A stretch of DNA of 64,000 bases from Pyrus communis (GCF_963583255.1 NC_084808.1:28042300-28106299); one strand, 5' to 3'. Positions 1 through 12,056 are shown, counted from the stretch's first letter. Numbers and translations are program-made. Notes: generated from the sequence alone by a model not told the origin.

Positions 1-23
1 AATTTCCTTTCATCTTTTTCTAG

Positions 24-233
24 GTTCCGGTTATACAATTTCTCCTGGGACAAGTCGGTCTAGTATCTGGAGACCAAATGCTGTCAATTTGGAGGTATGT
101 CGTGGTTGGTGCCGTTGTGGCAGCTGCTGTGGTTACACCGTCAACAGATCCACTCACTCAGGTCCTTCTGGCAGCACCCCTCCTCGGTCTTTACTTGGGG
201 GGTGCCTGGGTGGTTAAGCTTACAGGCCGGTGA
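24..233 (+). CDS. TATC: Sec-independent translocase TatC, chloroplastic (last exon, partial)
   Basis: TatC is the polytopic thylakoid-membrane subunit that receives twin-arginine precursors in the delta-pH pathway. Only the final exon lies in the window; the rest is beyond the left edge. It opens after a pyrimidine-rich acceptor (ttctag, ends 23) and reads in one frame to TGA at 231-233. The peptide starts [18 protein letters not shown] and ends [12 protein letters not shown]. It contains the conserved [20 protein letters not shown] stretch and the end of the last membrane segments typical of plant cpTatC. The gene converges on the GCIP-like gene, leaving about 250 bp between stop codons. Identification rests on recall of the plant TatC C-terminus, which is very conserved. 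Confidence 0.9.
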   Translation, partial: VPVIQFLLGQVGLVSGDQMLSIWRYVVVGAVVAAAVVTPSTDPLTQVLLAAPLLGLYLGGAWVVKLTGR

Positions 234-480
234 ACCCTATCAAACGCATGAAATTTGTTCGTATGATTGCGCATACTCAGGATTTGTAAGAATCTTGTAC
301 ATTTGCAACATGATGTAACATAAATCTGATCTACGGAACGAGGGTGAATAACCCCCCATATCCATTTATCTGAAATGTTGTTCAGTGCTGCATACAAATG
401 TTGAAACAAGAACCATTTTCTTCTCGAAAACAAAAGGACTTACAAAGCTCTGCAAAATCAATTTCATCGCTCTCTCTTGC

Positions 481-1496
481 CTAACAGTTCATATCAATAT
501 TCTGCACACTGGTTTCTAAATCAACAATACTAGGTGAGGCTGCTGCAGATTCGAGCTGTCTCAGTGAACTCTTCAAACAATCGCATGCTTGACAAAAAGC
601 TTCCAGATTTCCTGTAAGATTCTGTAATTCAGATTGTATATCATCAACAAAACTGGAAATTTTCTCTGATGCTGCCTTGATAGCGGGAACCTCTTGCGGG
701 GGGTATAAACAAGCTCCAAGCTCGTCTATTTGTATTCCGATTTCTCTACACATTTTCAACAATTTCTCCAAGGATTCCACAAGATTACCGCTGCCATTGG
801 GGTTTTCCAGTTTAAGCAAACCACTGATGGTGCGAATTAGTTCCTTTATCACTACAAGAGCCTCTGACACAACGGCAATTGCCAACTGGGAAACTCTCAT
901 CTCTTCAGGGGACAAGTCATTGCCCAGATCACCATCACTTAAAATTTCATCATCATCGGGTTCAATCGCTGGTTCAGTAGAAGGCTCAATGGAGGATTCA
1001 TCAGTCGGGTCTGAGGAAGCTGGCTTAAGCTCCTTCATCTCACGAAGAACATCTTTCACCGAAACTGCAACCTTTGTCATTGCTCGCCCAATTGCTGTAA
1101 TATTTGTGGCAGTTGTCATTTTAAGAGCAGAACAGGCTTCCCATACTGCACCGACCCATTGTGGAATTGAGAGTTTCCCGTCATTATTCCGTGCTCCTGC
1201 AAGTGTATATTCCAAGTGAAGACAAGGTTCCTACTAGCCATGGTAGTTGTCAAATCTTTAGCCAAGATAGTTGCACTTCCAACTCATAATATGCAATCAA
1301 ATAGGCTCTAATGGTTATTAAACAGTATTACCCTCCGGAATTTTATGTCAATGTCCTACACAAAAGCTAACTCTAGAAGCTGATGTTCACTGTCATTTTG
1401 AAGTCATGCATCGAGGACCATGTATGCATGTGTTCAACAAAAATACAGGCATGGAGTGACCAAGAAATAATGCTACACAAATATTGCTTTGTTTGG

Positions 1497-1540
<44 letters not shown>

Positions 1541-2385
1541 TTACCATACAAAGAGATAGATTCCTTCCACAGCTTAAAACTGGTGTCAACAACTTGCTTT
1601 ACAGACGTATGGACACAAGAAGCCAGCGTAGGCCCTGCACCGACTGTACTCCCATGCGAAAGCAGAAGAAAACCTTGCAGGGTATTGAAGTAGGAAACCA
1701 TGTTTTCTTCAAGTGCTCTAACTTGCAGCGTTTCTCCTCCGGTCCAAAGCATTCCAACTGCATTATCAAGTCACACTTAGTCACTTGAGCATCAGGCATC
1801 GCGCAGCAAAGTAGAAGAACAAACTATACGACTGAATTGCAAATCGAAACATAGACAAAAAACCATAAAAGTCAGATCTCCGTCACGCCATTTTTCTCCG
1901 AATACGGTCGCCCAAGGCACATTGGAGAAAATGGAAATTTTGTTAAGTTAAAAGAAACATATTTGTAAATTCCAGATAGCTCAAATCAGAATTCCTTCAA
2001 TAAATATTCCAGATTTGCAGTTCGAATGAACACGCTTTCGAATTAACATGCCAAGGTATAAGTGGTGGACACAAATGACTAAAATTATTAATAAAAATAT
2101 AAAATAAAAGCAAGGGGGCTTACAAATGGTAGCTTGTTTATAGACTTGATCGCCCATCTTTATCACCTCCGCCCAGCTCACCTTCTCAAGCGTTGAAGGT
2201 GCGGTTTGATCCAACACCTGATTTCATCCAATCCAAAAAAATTAAAATAAAATAAAAATATTAAAAAAATAATAATAAAAATTGAATTTCTAGAGAGAGT
2301 GGGATTGAACCTGGAAGGTCTCGTGGACGGTGTTGAGGTGGTGGTTGAGAGTTCGAGTCAGTTGCTCTCTTTCGGCTCGGCCCAT
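481..2385 (-). CDS. Cyclin-D1-binding protein 1 homolog (GCIP family)
   Basis: Four exons: 2311-2385, 2124-2217, 1545-1757 and 481-1196 (1098 bp, 365 aa). All junctions are GT-AG and keep phase. The protein starts MGRAEREQLTRTLNHHLNTV. Later come VLDQTAPSTLEKVSWAEVIKMG, ATIFGMLWTGGE, LQGFLLLSHGSTVGAGPTL and IPQWVGAVWEACSALK, the conserved order of the GCIP/CCNDBP1 family. Animal members bind cyclin D1 and bHLH factors and are mainly alpha-helical; plant members are poorly studied. An acidic, Glu/Asp/Ser-rich linker follows NITAIGRAMTKVAVSVKDVL, and a helical C-terminal region ends NIDMNC. The ATG at 2385 is chosen because it begins the family N-terminus. Intron 3 holds an AG microsatellite. 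Function in this plant is inference; exon boundaries are well supported. Confidence 0.88.
1500..1537. repeat. (AG)n microsatellite in intron 3 of the GCIP-like gene
   Basis: About 19 AG units lie just 3' (in gene sense) of the exon 3 donor at 1541-1544. On the gene strand this is a CT tract near the 5' splice site. It is a length-variable marker candidate. Confidence 0.95.
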
Positions 2386-3288
2386 CGCCCGGCGTTCGAC
2401 GGAAGGAATTGCAGCTGCGGCAGCGGGTTCTCAAAGTTTTCAGAGGTTTTTCGAGGTTTTGTGAAGGGGAAATCTTCTGCCGCCAAGTGCCTATAGGGTA
2501 ACGCGATTAACAGCCAATTCAGCTAAACGACGACGTCTCCTCTTCGTATAAAGTTACGGTAATGAGCTTCATTTTTTTTTTTTTTTTTGGTTATATATAG
2601 GTAAAAATTAGAGAGATAACCTTTGTTAACGACATGAGAGAAGCAGATGTAAAATATCATATTGTTTAGTTTTGTAACTATAATACAAAAGAATTGCAAG
2701 TAAAAAGAGGAAAGGAGAGATACTGGTATTATTATTTTCACTTCTTTTTTTTGTTATGTATTGTAATCACACATGGAATGCTCCGATATGCGACAAACCA
2801 AAACGTAAAATGATTACCCTTTTTGAAAACATCACACAACAACAATTACACTACTATTGCCCTTTTGAAAACATTAAATAACAACAATTACACTACTGTT
2901 CTTAAGTCTTCCTCAATTAAAGCATGTGAGCATTCATTCTCATAAGTTTACAACATTTTTGTTTTTGTTTTTATTTTCCAAAATATAGGAAAGTAAGAAA
3001 ACATCCCCTTTCCTCTTTTTTTTTTTTTTTTTTCTTTTTTCTTTTTGGTATATAATCATCACTGCCTAACATCCCCTCCCCTCTTAAACCTAAAGGAAAT
3101 AGGAAATAAAACCCATCCCAAGGAGAAAGAGATTTTCTCTAATATATCATTGAACTTTGAATGTGTGTGTATATATATATCACGCTACAAGCAACAAGCT
3201 TTCCTCACAATAATATTCAGAGAAATCTGAGAGCACCACCACCACTCTCTTGTAGCTTTCCCGCACAGAACGGCAGTGCATTCAAGAG
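2386..3288. other. Intergenic, no gene seen
   Basis: AT-rich with several T homopolymers (around 2571-2588 and 3018-3034). It separates two divergently arranged loci, so it should hold the GCIP promoter and the old 5' leader of the MTP1 pseudogene. No conserved element was recognised. Confidence 0.6.
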
Positions 3289-4342
3289 ATGGAAGCACAA
3301 ATTTCCGAACATAAGCGTATAACTTAAGTATATGTGGATGTTCAACCTATAGAAACGAGCTTGAGTGGGAGCTTGATTTGTCGGGATGGACCGTGCGGAT
3401 TCTCAGATGCTAAAACTAGTTCCAAAGATGCACGGGAACGCTCGGCATCCCTGCGCAGGCTTATAATAGTGGTTGCACTATGTTTAGTTTTCATGAGCGT
3501 GGAAGTTGTTGGGGGTGTCAAGGCCAACAGTCTTGCCATTCTCACCGACGCAGCTCATCTACTGACGGATGTTGCAGCATCTGCAATTTCTTTGTTTATG
3601 AAGCCATTGCAAGGCTTATCCATTAGTGCAGGTGAAGTTCAGGGCTCTCTAATGTTTCTTGATTCTGCGTTTGGTTTGGTGGTTAACATTAGCATGGCAC
3701 TATTATTGGGTCATGATCACGGACACGGACACCAACATGATGATCATCACTATGATCATGAGGATCACAATGAGACACATAACCATGGGACTACTGTGAC
3801 GACGCATCACTCTCATCATCATGAGGTGCACTGCAATCACGGTGACAAACACCACCATATAGTTGATGTCACGATACCTCTACTCAAGCATAGCTCTGAA
3901 GGTGAAAAGAAACCGAAGCAACAAAACATCAATGTGCAGGGGGCTTATCTTCATGTACTCGGCGATTCCATTCAGAGTATCGGAGTGATGATTGGTGGAG
4001 CAATTATATGGTACAAGCCCGTGGAAGATTGTCGATCTGATATGCACCCTTGTATTTTCAGTAATGATTTTCTCGACGAGGAACATTTTGGAGGTTCTGA
4101 TGGAGATCACTCCTAGAGAGATTGATGCCACAAAGATTGAGAAAGATCTCTGTGGGATGGATGAGGTAGTTGACATTCATGAACTGCACATCTGGGCGAT
4201 AACTGTTGGAAAGGTGCTAATGGCTTGCCATGTTATCGTTAAGCCGGACGCTAATGCTGAAATGGTATTGAAAAAGGTTACAGACTACGTCAAGCGGGGG
4301 TATAATATCGGTCATGTAACGATTGAGATAGAGCATCAGTAG
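3289..4342 (+). pseudogene. MTP1-type zinc transporter (cation diffusion facilitator) pseudogene
   Basis: Plant MTP1 loads Zn2+ into vacuoles, and its coding region normally has no introns. This copy begins with ATG at 3289 (MEAQISEHKRIT) but meets an in-frame TAA at 3325. The next conserved block, [14 protein letters not shown], continues through [20 protein letters not shown]. After ISLF the roughly 45 residues that hold transmembrane segment 3 are missing, and the join is out of frame: [10 protein letters not shown] is readable only in another frame (3594-3623). The frame then returns at GEVQG, followed by the His-rich cytosolic loop (about 3715-3865). After IIWYKP a second frameshift moves the C-terminal block ([14 protein letters not shown], then NILEVLME, ending VTIEIEHQ) to another frame, and several residues before NILEVLME are lost. 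With a nonsense codon, a deleted membrane segment and shifts, no functional transporter can be made. Confidence 0.93.
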
Positions 4343-4692
4343 AGTTAGAGAGACGATTTCTCAAAGTTTTGAGCTATTTAGTTGGGTCAGTTTTGTGTTT
4401 TAAGACTTAATTTTCCTCCCATAGTTAGAAATATCATTTGTTATCTCTTTGGTTTGCTCTTTTATATATGTTTTTAACGTAAGACTTTACGTTTGTCGAC
4501 ATACTAAATTATAGTTATTTGTGATTTCTTTTATGCAAAGGATATTCTACTTTAAAGTAATCTGAATGATGACTAATGTCGCTACGCTCATATTTGCAAT
4601 GTTACCCAAATTTCACAAAATTGTGTGCTTACATAAGAATCGTATTTAGGTCAAACCTTTTCACGATTGTGCTATCATGCCTAACAATGCCG
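4343..4692. other. Intergenic, no gene seen
   Basis: This lies between the convergent ends of the MTP1 pseudogene and MATE gene A. It is AT-rich and should contain both 3' ends. Nothing else was recognised. Confidence 0.6.
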
Positions 4693-7471
4693 CTATCCTA
4701 CTAAAGAACTTTCCAAAAATATCCTCTCCCTTGCCTTACTTGCCTGCAATATCAAAGACAACCAAGGAGAAATCAGGAAAAAGAATCACATAAATTTGTG
4801 AAGAAGAAATCACAAACAGGGAATTCCAAATTTAAATATTCGACGTCGATACAGTCCTTTTTAAGATCACAAAATGTCTTCCCTTTCTCTTTTGAATTTA
4901 CCTTTTCTTCCCAGTTTGTACAACCTGTTATGACAGAGTAAAGAGCTGCCTGCAGAAATGAACCGACTTGTATTCCAATCCAGAGCCCCTTTCCTCTTAA
5001 ATCTAACCAGAAGCACAATGTGGCTGCAACCGGAATCCCAAACAGATAGTACGCGCCGAGGTTGACAAACATTGCCAAGTCCTGCCACCCACATCCCCTA
5101 GCAATACCTGATCATTTGAATTTAAATACGTTACAAAAAAAGCTTTGAGCTGCACAGAAATTACGACATTGAAGATGTATAAGCAGAAATGTGGAAGAAA
5201 TTAATAGAACTAACCAGAAAGAACGCCATGTAAGCTGTCGGATATAACTGCTAGGCAAATCAGAGGAGCCATGGAAGTGACATAGTCCACAACTTCCTTG
5301 TCATTGCTGAAAATGTAGCCAAAAATAGAGCGGGTGGCAAAGACAGTTGTGCTTATAAGAACTGCCTCGGAGACTGTAAGAAACATAACAGCACCAACAG
5401 CTAATCGCGCTGCTTGGGGGTTCCCGGCTCCTAATTCATTTGAAACCCTAGTACTATAACACCCCCATATAAGAAACAAATTATCAGTACACCAAATTAA
5501 GAAAACTTATCACAAACGAGATCGGTAAATGTTCGCTATTCAGTATTCATATGTGCCTTGGTACAAAGTACAAACCTTACTGCTGCACCAAGTCCTTCTG
5601 GTATTGTATACAACGATGAGATGGTTGCCAAACTGTTCAGAAATATAACACATTTTATTTACTTGATGAATAAACTTCACTCGTTCAAAGAAATTCGCAT
5701 AAAATACAAACATACCAGACAGATAAAACCGAAGTTTCAAGCTCCGGATTTGGTAGAAAACCAGCCAGCAAGGTAAGGAGCTCAAACGACCACCATTCGA
5801 GGCTGTAATCGTTGTACGCGAATCACATTATGAGGGCCAACGCTAGAAAATAAAACTAGGAAATCTTTACACACTAGAAAGAAGGAGGTATTATTACCAA
5901 ATCATTACAGCAGACGGAACAGCAAAGCGCAAGAATTCTCCAATACCTCGAAACAGCTCAAGAGAAATTGGAACCCGAGTACTTGCGCAGGCAGCAGAGT
6001 ACTTAACGTACAGTAAGAGTAGAATCACATTTAACCAATAGGACGTACCGATGGCCAATGCTGCCCCAAGGTGTCCTTGTCCAGACTTGAACACCATAAC
6101 CCAACAAAACGGAATGTGGAAACACAGACAGGCAAAAGAGCTCACAAGCAAGGGAATGATCAAGCTTTGCGTCTGAAGGTATTTACAAAGCGGCTGAAGA
6201 GCTGCGTAAGCGAAGAGAGCGGGTAAGAGCATCCTCGCAAACTTGCCGGCTCCATGGGATATTTGAGGGTCTTGTCCCAAGAAAACCAGTATGTTTCCCA
6301 TGTAGATCCACACAAGAGACAGAGGGAGACAAACTAGGAATAGGGAGAAAATGGCAGTGTTTATTTGAAGTCCTAGTTGTTTATATTGTTGAGCTCCATA
6401 TGCTTGACCAGAGAGAGTTTCCAGTGCACTTGCCATTCCAAACTGTTTGACACGTTCAAATGAGAAAACTTCATCGAGTTCTTAAAGACTGGTATAGCTT
6501 TGATCATTTTCTGCCCGAGGTAATACACAACTAGAAGAATTTACAGGCAACAGGGATAATGCCTTCGTGGCGGCATTTTAAGACAATCACAAATTACCAT
6601 GTAGAAAGGTTAACACATATGGTAATGCGTTATTGGCTTGAGATACGACCACAATGGCTCCCATGTGTCAGTAAGTCTCTCCTAATACACACACACTTGC
6701 AAAATTTGGCATTCTGAAAGAGAATTGGGAATTTGTAGACCACTATTTATAATAAGTCGTATAAAAACAATGGTTCAATATCTCGCTACTGTTTATTTGG
6801 TGTCGTTCAGTTCAATTTTCGATTAAAGTTTATCATCGGTTTTATTTTGTGCGTACTTCACTAAACACAAACACTCGCCAAATTTTATATCAAACAAGAG
6901 CATAAGGGTATGTTTGAGATTGTTACTAGAAGAGCTATAAGTTTTTTTTGACAAGTAAAAGCACTTCTAACTATGTTTATGGGTAGTAAAAGTACTAACC
7001 TGAGAAGCATAACTCGGGTGTTTGTTAAAAAACTATTAGAACTTTTCCACAAAACCACTGGAAACTTAATAGAAATTTTGACACTTATATAATAAAGCAC
7101 TTATAGCAGGAACACTTTTAACCATAAGTGCTTCCTATAAAAGCAATCCCAAACAACCCTAAATGAGATGATCCAGTTGGCTAAAATCAAGGAAAAAAAA
7201 AAAAAAAGAGGAAGGGACTTACGAGAAGACTGAAGCCGGAGACGGCGCAGAAGGAGATGGCAATGGCAGTGCTCGAAAGAGAGAGCTGGCCCAGATGACC
7301 CACCATCATAATTGAAATTATTTGCAAAAAGTACTGTGACAAATTCACCGCCACCATCGGCGCTGCTATGTATCCCAACCGCTTCACTTCCCCTCCAAAA
7401 GCACCGCTTCGTCTCCTCCTCACAAGGCCTTCTCCTTCTCCCTCCTCTTTTATTAACAAAATCTTCTCCAT
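4693..7471 (-). CDS. MATE efflux transporter gene A (DETOXIFICATION family), frameshifted in exon 6
   Basis: MATE proteins are 12-helix membrane antiporters that export or sequester organic compounds. Seven exons: 7223-7471, 5898-6442, 5716-5802, 5576-5632, 5215-5453, 4902-5108 and 4693-4743. Landmarks are [18 protein letters not shown] and [17 protein letters not shown] in exon 1, [15 protein letters not shown] in exon 2, [13 protein letters not shown] in exon 5, and the tail ASKARERIF. Exon sizes match genes B and C except exon 6, which is 207 bp instead of 206. The extra T (an AA pair at 5100-5101 on the + strand) gives GIA then TAG, so translation would stop after about 395 residues. That loses the last roughly 85, which remain readable in the shifted frame ([14 protein letters not shown]). 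No other damage was seen. Either a young pseudogene or null allele, or a sequence error. Intron 1 carries a MITE. Confidence 0.88.
6906..7159. mobile_element. Tourist-like (PIF/Harbinger) MITE in intron 1 of MATE gene A
   Basis: 254 bp with terminal inverted repeats: GGGTATGTTTGAGATTG on the left and, reverse-complemented, GGGTTGTTTGGGATTG on the right. It is flanked by TAA on both sides (6903-6905 and 7160-7162), the 3-bp target duplication of this superfamily. It has no coding capacity. Confidence 0.8.
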
Positions 7472-7785
7472 GCTAACTACAACGTTACAACTCTATACAT
7501 TCTCCACTCAATCATAATATATAGGGAAATTATCTCAAAAACGAGACTTTTCGTGAAGTCTCTATTATCTCATATTTTTAGCACACTTTTTATAAAGTTA
7601 GTATGAAAATTTGACAGTTAAATGGTATTGACAGAAAGTAGCATTTTCTTTCTCTAATTATATTATTTGTTGTTATTATTTGGTGGTTAGGACATAATTA
7701 TTACTTTGATGAAAAAAATTATTTGATGATAAGGACTAATTATTACCTTGATGAAACAAACGTAATTACTGTATCGCCTTGGCCT

Positions 7786-7976
7786 AGGAGGATCCTGGTT
7801 GGATTTTTTTGTGAGAATTTGATAATTTTTTAACACATCTGTTTATTTTATAGCGTACGGTTAGAAATCATTGTAAATTTTTTATTTAAAATCAAATATA
7901 AACAATAACTGATAAAAATTAATCATATGATATATAATGAACGGATATAATTGAAAATTTTCAGAATCCCCTCTCC
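7786..7976. repeat. Fold-back MITE, copy 1
   Basis: AT-rich fold-back sequence starting near an AGGATCCT motif. Inside are a target-like core (tagcgtacggttagaaat) and its inverted partner (atatataatgaacggata). The same design occurs at 8199, 27130 and 54774. It lies upstream of MATE gene A. Boundaries are approximate. Confidence 0.55.
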
Positions 7977-8198
7977 GCGTCGGCAACTGGCCGTTTTTGT
8001 AACAAATTGTCTTTGCTATGTACGTGAAGATTTGGAAGTTTCAAGAGTCGCAAGGTATTTTGGGCAACGAGGTGAGAATCCACGCGTCCAATTCAGCCGT
8101 GAGCTCTCTGCACGAAACAGATTCTTTCCTGCAACGATGGGTGTGTAATCAACACATGACGTGTGAGGCACTCATATGAATGTTTAGGGATATTTGAA

Positions 8199-8383
8199 TT
8201 TCATCCGGATTTTTTTTAAAGATATTAAGGAATCTCATATCTTATTCGTTCATCGCATAATGTGAGGTTAAAAATAATTTTGAATTTATTTTTGAGTTTA
8301 AACACTAATAATATTTACCCTGACTAGAGTAAGATATAAACAGATAGAATGTGAGGATTCTAGGATCCTCATCCTCATCCATA
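8199..8383. repeat. Fold-back MITE, copy 2
   Basis: This resembles the copy at 7786, with a tattcgttcatcgcataatg core and an end with ggattctaggatcctcatcc. It is more diverged. Boundaries are approximate. Confidence 0.5.
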
Positions 8384-8579
8384 TACGGGTATATAGCTGG
8401 TTACGCTTACTATTTCAGTAAATTGCCTTGCAAAAAGGTTGGTGATGCAAATTGAATGATTCTATAAGCCGGTGGATTGTCTTGGTGAAAATCATTTTCT
8501 TCGTCCTGTCGCATCCGACTTCGAACAAACCCTCTTCTTAGAATGCATCAATATTGCTAGTCTAGTGATAGAACCAGAG

Positions 8580-8733
8580 CACCCATGGATCCTGCAATGC
8601 ATCCCAACCTCTTCACTTCTTCAAAAATAAAAAATAAAAACCAAAAACCCATGTTAGACAACCACTACTACTACTTGAATTTCTACGTCTTTGTTGCATT
8701 CTCTACTGTATTTGGCAATAGGCTCTCTTACAT
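8580..8733 (-). pseudogene. Remnant of a MATE exon 1 (5' part only)
   Basis: Read on the minus strand, this matches the start of exon 1 of MATE gene [13 protein letters not shown] is recognisable, followed by GSMGA where the paralogues have GPMVA. The upstream stretch aligns along its length with 11930-12056. The initiator ATG is at 8731-8733, but the next codon is TAA in place of the GAA (Glu) of genes B and C. The remaining exons are absent; the sequence below 8580 is unrelated. The upstream DNA (to about 8830) still resembles that of genes B and C. This is a leftover of a deleted tandem copy. Confidence 0.8.
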
Positions 8734-8830
8734 GGTGGTGTCTTCTGCTGTGGAACTCAATAGCCGCGGCCGCCTCAGGTGCTGATGATGATCACCCTAC
8801 AACACTGGGGATTTCGATTTGGGTAATATA

Positions 8831-9402
8831 TAAATGAAGAGATGAAGAGAAAGTTCTGACATTCAGAGGCCCAAAGTTTACATTTCTTTATGACTGCAAA
8901 GAGTGGTAGTGTACAGCCAATATGACAGCAAGTAAAGCAGAGCAAATATTATAAGGCTGATTTGCAATGGAAAAAAATACAAAGATAAAAATCATGTTGT
9001 ACACATTAATTTTCGATATAGGGGTTGAGAAAGAAGTAATCTTGTACTGGATGTGTGAATTTGTATCGTTTGTTGATAAATTGCATAACTCAGCTGAGTT
9101 TTTGTCAACCGCACACAATTTATCATGATAAAATTGCTGATTCGGAATTCAGCTGCTCTTACTTGCCGTGTGCATTCCGATACAGATTTTAAGCAGCAAC
9201 CGCGGCGCTATCCTGAGATTCAGGACACTGTGTTGCACTCGAGAAAGATCTCACTTGATCGTAGTCAAGACAGAATGTCACAAGCCTATACGTGTCAATC
9301 ATATTCGAATGTGTTATTACAAAAAATTTCGGTGCCAGAAGAATGGATAAAGCTAATGCTTTCATCTTAATCCCGCGATAGAGAGAATTGTGCTAATCAA
9401 AA
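8831..9402. repeat. 3' flank of MATE gene B, duplicated downstream of gene C
   Basis: This DNA is similar to 14064-14763, the flank of gene C, including two well conserved blocks (around 9125-9370 and 14485-14720, sharing for example attacaaaaaatttcggtgcc). A short part near 8915 (acagccaatatgacagca) also recurs at 18880, above gene C. It marks the breakpoints of the tandem duplications. Short open frames here differ between copies, so I do not call a gene. Confidence 0.7.
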
Positions 9403-12056
9403 CTAATTACTCTCTGCCTTGTCACGCAAGGCATTAACTTCCAGGGGGCTTCTGTCAAATATCCTCTCCCTTGCCTTACTTGCCTGAAACATAAAAAGAC
9501 CAACATTAATATCCTCGAAACCACATAAAAGGAGGTCGTGCTTAATGAAATGTTGTGTCTGTGGTTGGCTTTCAAGTAGGGAGTTTGAACAAAAAGAACA
9601 TATCGTTGTACTCGTAAGAGAAAATGTTCTTCATGTTTCCTCCCGACTTCTTGGCAACCAAATAGACAATTTTGAAAATGAATGCGGAGAAGATCGAGTT
9701 AGGGTCGAGGATTTAACCTGCTTTTCCCAATTTGTACAACATGTTACTAAAGCGAGCAGACTGACTTGCACAAAAGCACCAACTTGTATACCAATCCAAA
9801 GGCCCCTTCCTCTAAGCTGAACCCAGAAAGCCAACGCGATAGCAACAGGGATTCCACAAAGATAATATGCTCCAAGGTTGATGTAAGCCCCTATGTGCTG
9901 CCACCCAGTTCCTCTAGCAATACCTGATTTAGCGGTTCAAAAAACATAGAACATTAGATCCAAACACGAATGAAGTTATTCTTTAGAACAATGCTTAATC
10001 CTGTAGTACTATCGGTAGAAGATAAGGCAACTGACCTGTAAGGACCCCGTGCATACTGTCTAGTATGACAGACAGGCAAACTAGAGGAACCATGATTGTG
10101 ACGTAATCGATGACTTCTTTCTCGTTGCTAAAAGTGTAACCAAATACTTTCCGGCAGGCAAAGAGTGTCGTGGTTGTCATACTTGTCTCTGCGACTGCAA
10201 GAAACATCGCAGCAAAAGTAGCTATGCGAGCGAGTTGTGGGTTACCAGCTCCCAGTTCATTTGAAACTCTAGTACTGTACAACACCCAAAGGAAAGAAAA
10301 AGATAAGTTATTGTTTATTAGAGATCTTTTTATGCAAATTTAACTGCATTGCGATTTAGCACGCAAATACGTATAGTTTGATGGAACTTAAAGAGTTGAG
10401 ACTTAAGTGCTCAATGTTTGAGCATACCTTACTGCAGCACCAAACGCATAGGGTATTGCATAGATCGTTGAAATCGCCAGAAGACTGTCCAAACCAATCA
10501 ATTAGAATAACAAGAAGCTTTCTAAATGGAGATCAAACTGGAATTTTTTTTTTTTACTGAATCGTTTAGTAACTGAAATGAAACACAAACAGAAAACTTA
10601 CCATGCAGACAGAACTGAAGTTTCAAGAGCCGGATTTGGTAAAAGTCCAGACAGAAATATAAGCAGCTCGAAAGACCACCACTCAAGGCTACAACCATCA
10701 ACAGGAATCAAGACAAAGGAAAGAGATAAATTGTAAGACTAAGAAATTAAGCATATCAAAATCTCCTCTTGAAACTAAAATACAGGGAGAGACTGACTAC
10801 CATTGCATTACTGCAGAAGGGAGGGCAAAGCGAAAGAATTCTCCGATACTGTGGAATATATCCTTCGAAATTGGAGCACGAGTTTTTGAACAGGCAGGGG
10901 AAAACTTCATGTATAACCACAGAAAAATCACATTCAACCAATAGGAAATGCCGATTGCTAATGCTCCTCCAAGGTGTTCCAATCCAGACTTGAATATTAG
11001 AATCCAGCAGAGAGGAATATGGAATAAAAAGGTGGCGAAAGAGGTTACGAGCAGAGGCATTACTAAACTCTGTGTTTGAAAGTATCGAATGAGCGGTTGA
11101 AGAGTTGCATAAGCAAATAAACCAGGAATAAGCCAGATTGTGTATTTTCCGGCTTTGCGAGAAATCGCAGGGTCTTGACCGGTGAAAATCAGTATCTCCT
11201 CCGTATATATCCATATCAAAGATAAAGGAAGACAAACCATGTTGAGAGAAAATATAGCAGTGTACGTTAGAAGTCCAAGTTTCTGATATTGCTCAGCTCC
11301 ATATGCTTGCCCACATAAAGTTTCCAGTGCACTTGCCATTCCCAACTGTTCATACAGAGTTCCATGATATACATATAACACTCACAGCATGATATACATA
11401 TAACACTCACAGCATTGATCCCAGCATGGTTTGGGAACAATTTTCTGTACATGAAACATTTCAGTGGACAAAGGAGTTATGGAAAGACAAATTAATCTGC
11501 AGTAGCAGAGTCCAATTAAACACACATTATTTCATATAATTCGTGATTAGGCGTTAATTATGATGGCAAAGCCCATAATTTACAATGGTGGGTGGGAGCT
11601 TCAAAGGTAAAGTCTTGCATAAGAAATAGGCAAGAGCAGCTTAGAATATCGCATTGCCAAAAGAAAGGAAGTTTTGTGCATTCTATGTATGGTGAGGTTA
11701 ATTGGCATTTCCACAAACAGAAACCAAACATCAAAAAGAGCAGTGGATATTAAAACAAGAAGAAGATGGAAGGAAGATAGACTTACGAAAACACTGAAGC
11801 CGGTGGCGCCGGCGAGGGAGATGGCTATGGAGGAGCTGGAGAGAGCAAGTTCACCCAGGTGACCAACCATCATCATTGAAATAAACCGCAGCATGTACTG
11901 GGATAGAACCACAGCAACCATTGGTCCTGCTATGCATCCCAACCTCTTGACTTCTTCAAAAAAAGAAACCCATGTTAGACAACTACTACTACTGCTTGAA
12001 TTTCTACTGCTTCGTTGTTGCTCTTCTCTGTATTTTAGTAGCAAGCTCTCTTCCAT
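9403..12056 (-). CDS. MATE efflux transporter gene B (DETOXIFICATION family)
   Basis: Seven exons: 11787-12056, 10801-11345, 10602-10688, 10428-10484, 10036-10274, 9718-9923 and 9403-9483 (1485 bp, 494 aa). All junctions are GT-AG and in phase. The start ATG (12056) gives [17 protein letters not shown]. Conserved parts are [56 protein letters not shown], a second MatE half with [17 protein letters not shown], and the cytosolic tail ASKARERIF ending DKAESN. Length and twin MatE layout are normal for plant DTX proteins; closest recalled relatives are the Arabidopsis DTX14/DTX16 type. No lesion was seen. Exon sizes equal those of gene C except the first and last, so B and C are recent tandem copies. 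A copia relic begins within about 100-140 bp above the ATG. The substrate is unknown. Confidence 0.93.

Noticed and set aside
3334..4116. A 260-residue zinc-transporter frame that could be taken as an intact short gene
   Set aside because: It begins with GTG, not ATG; the real ATG (3289) is followed by an in-frame TAA. The frame lacks transmembrane segment 3 and ends in a frameshifted tail.
9125..9370. Open frame in the gene B flank, with a counterpart at 14485 in the gene C flank
   Set aside because: The DNA is conserved because of tandem duplication, but the frames differ by indels between the two copies and show no domain.
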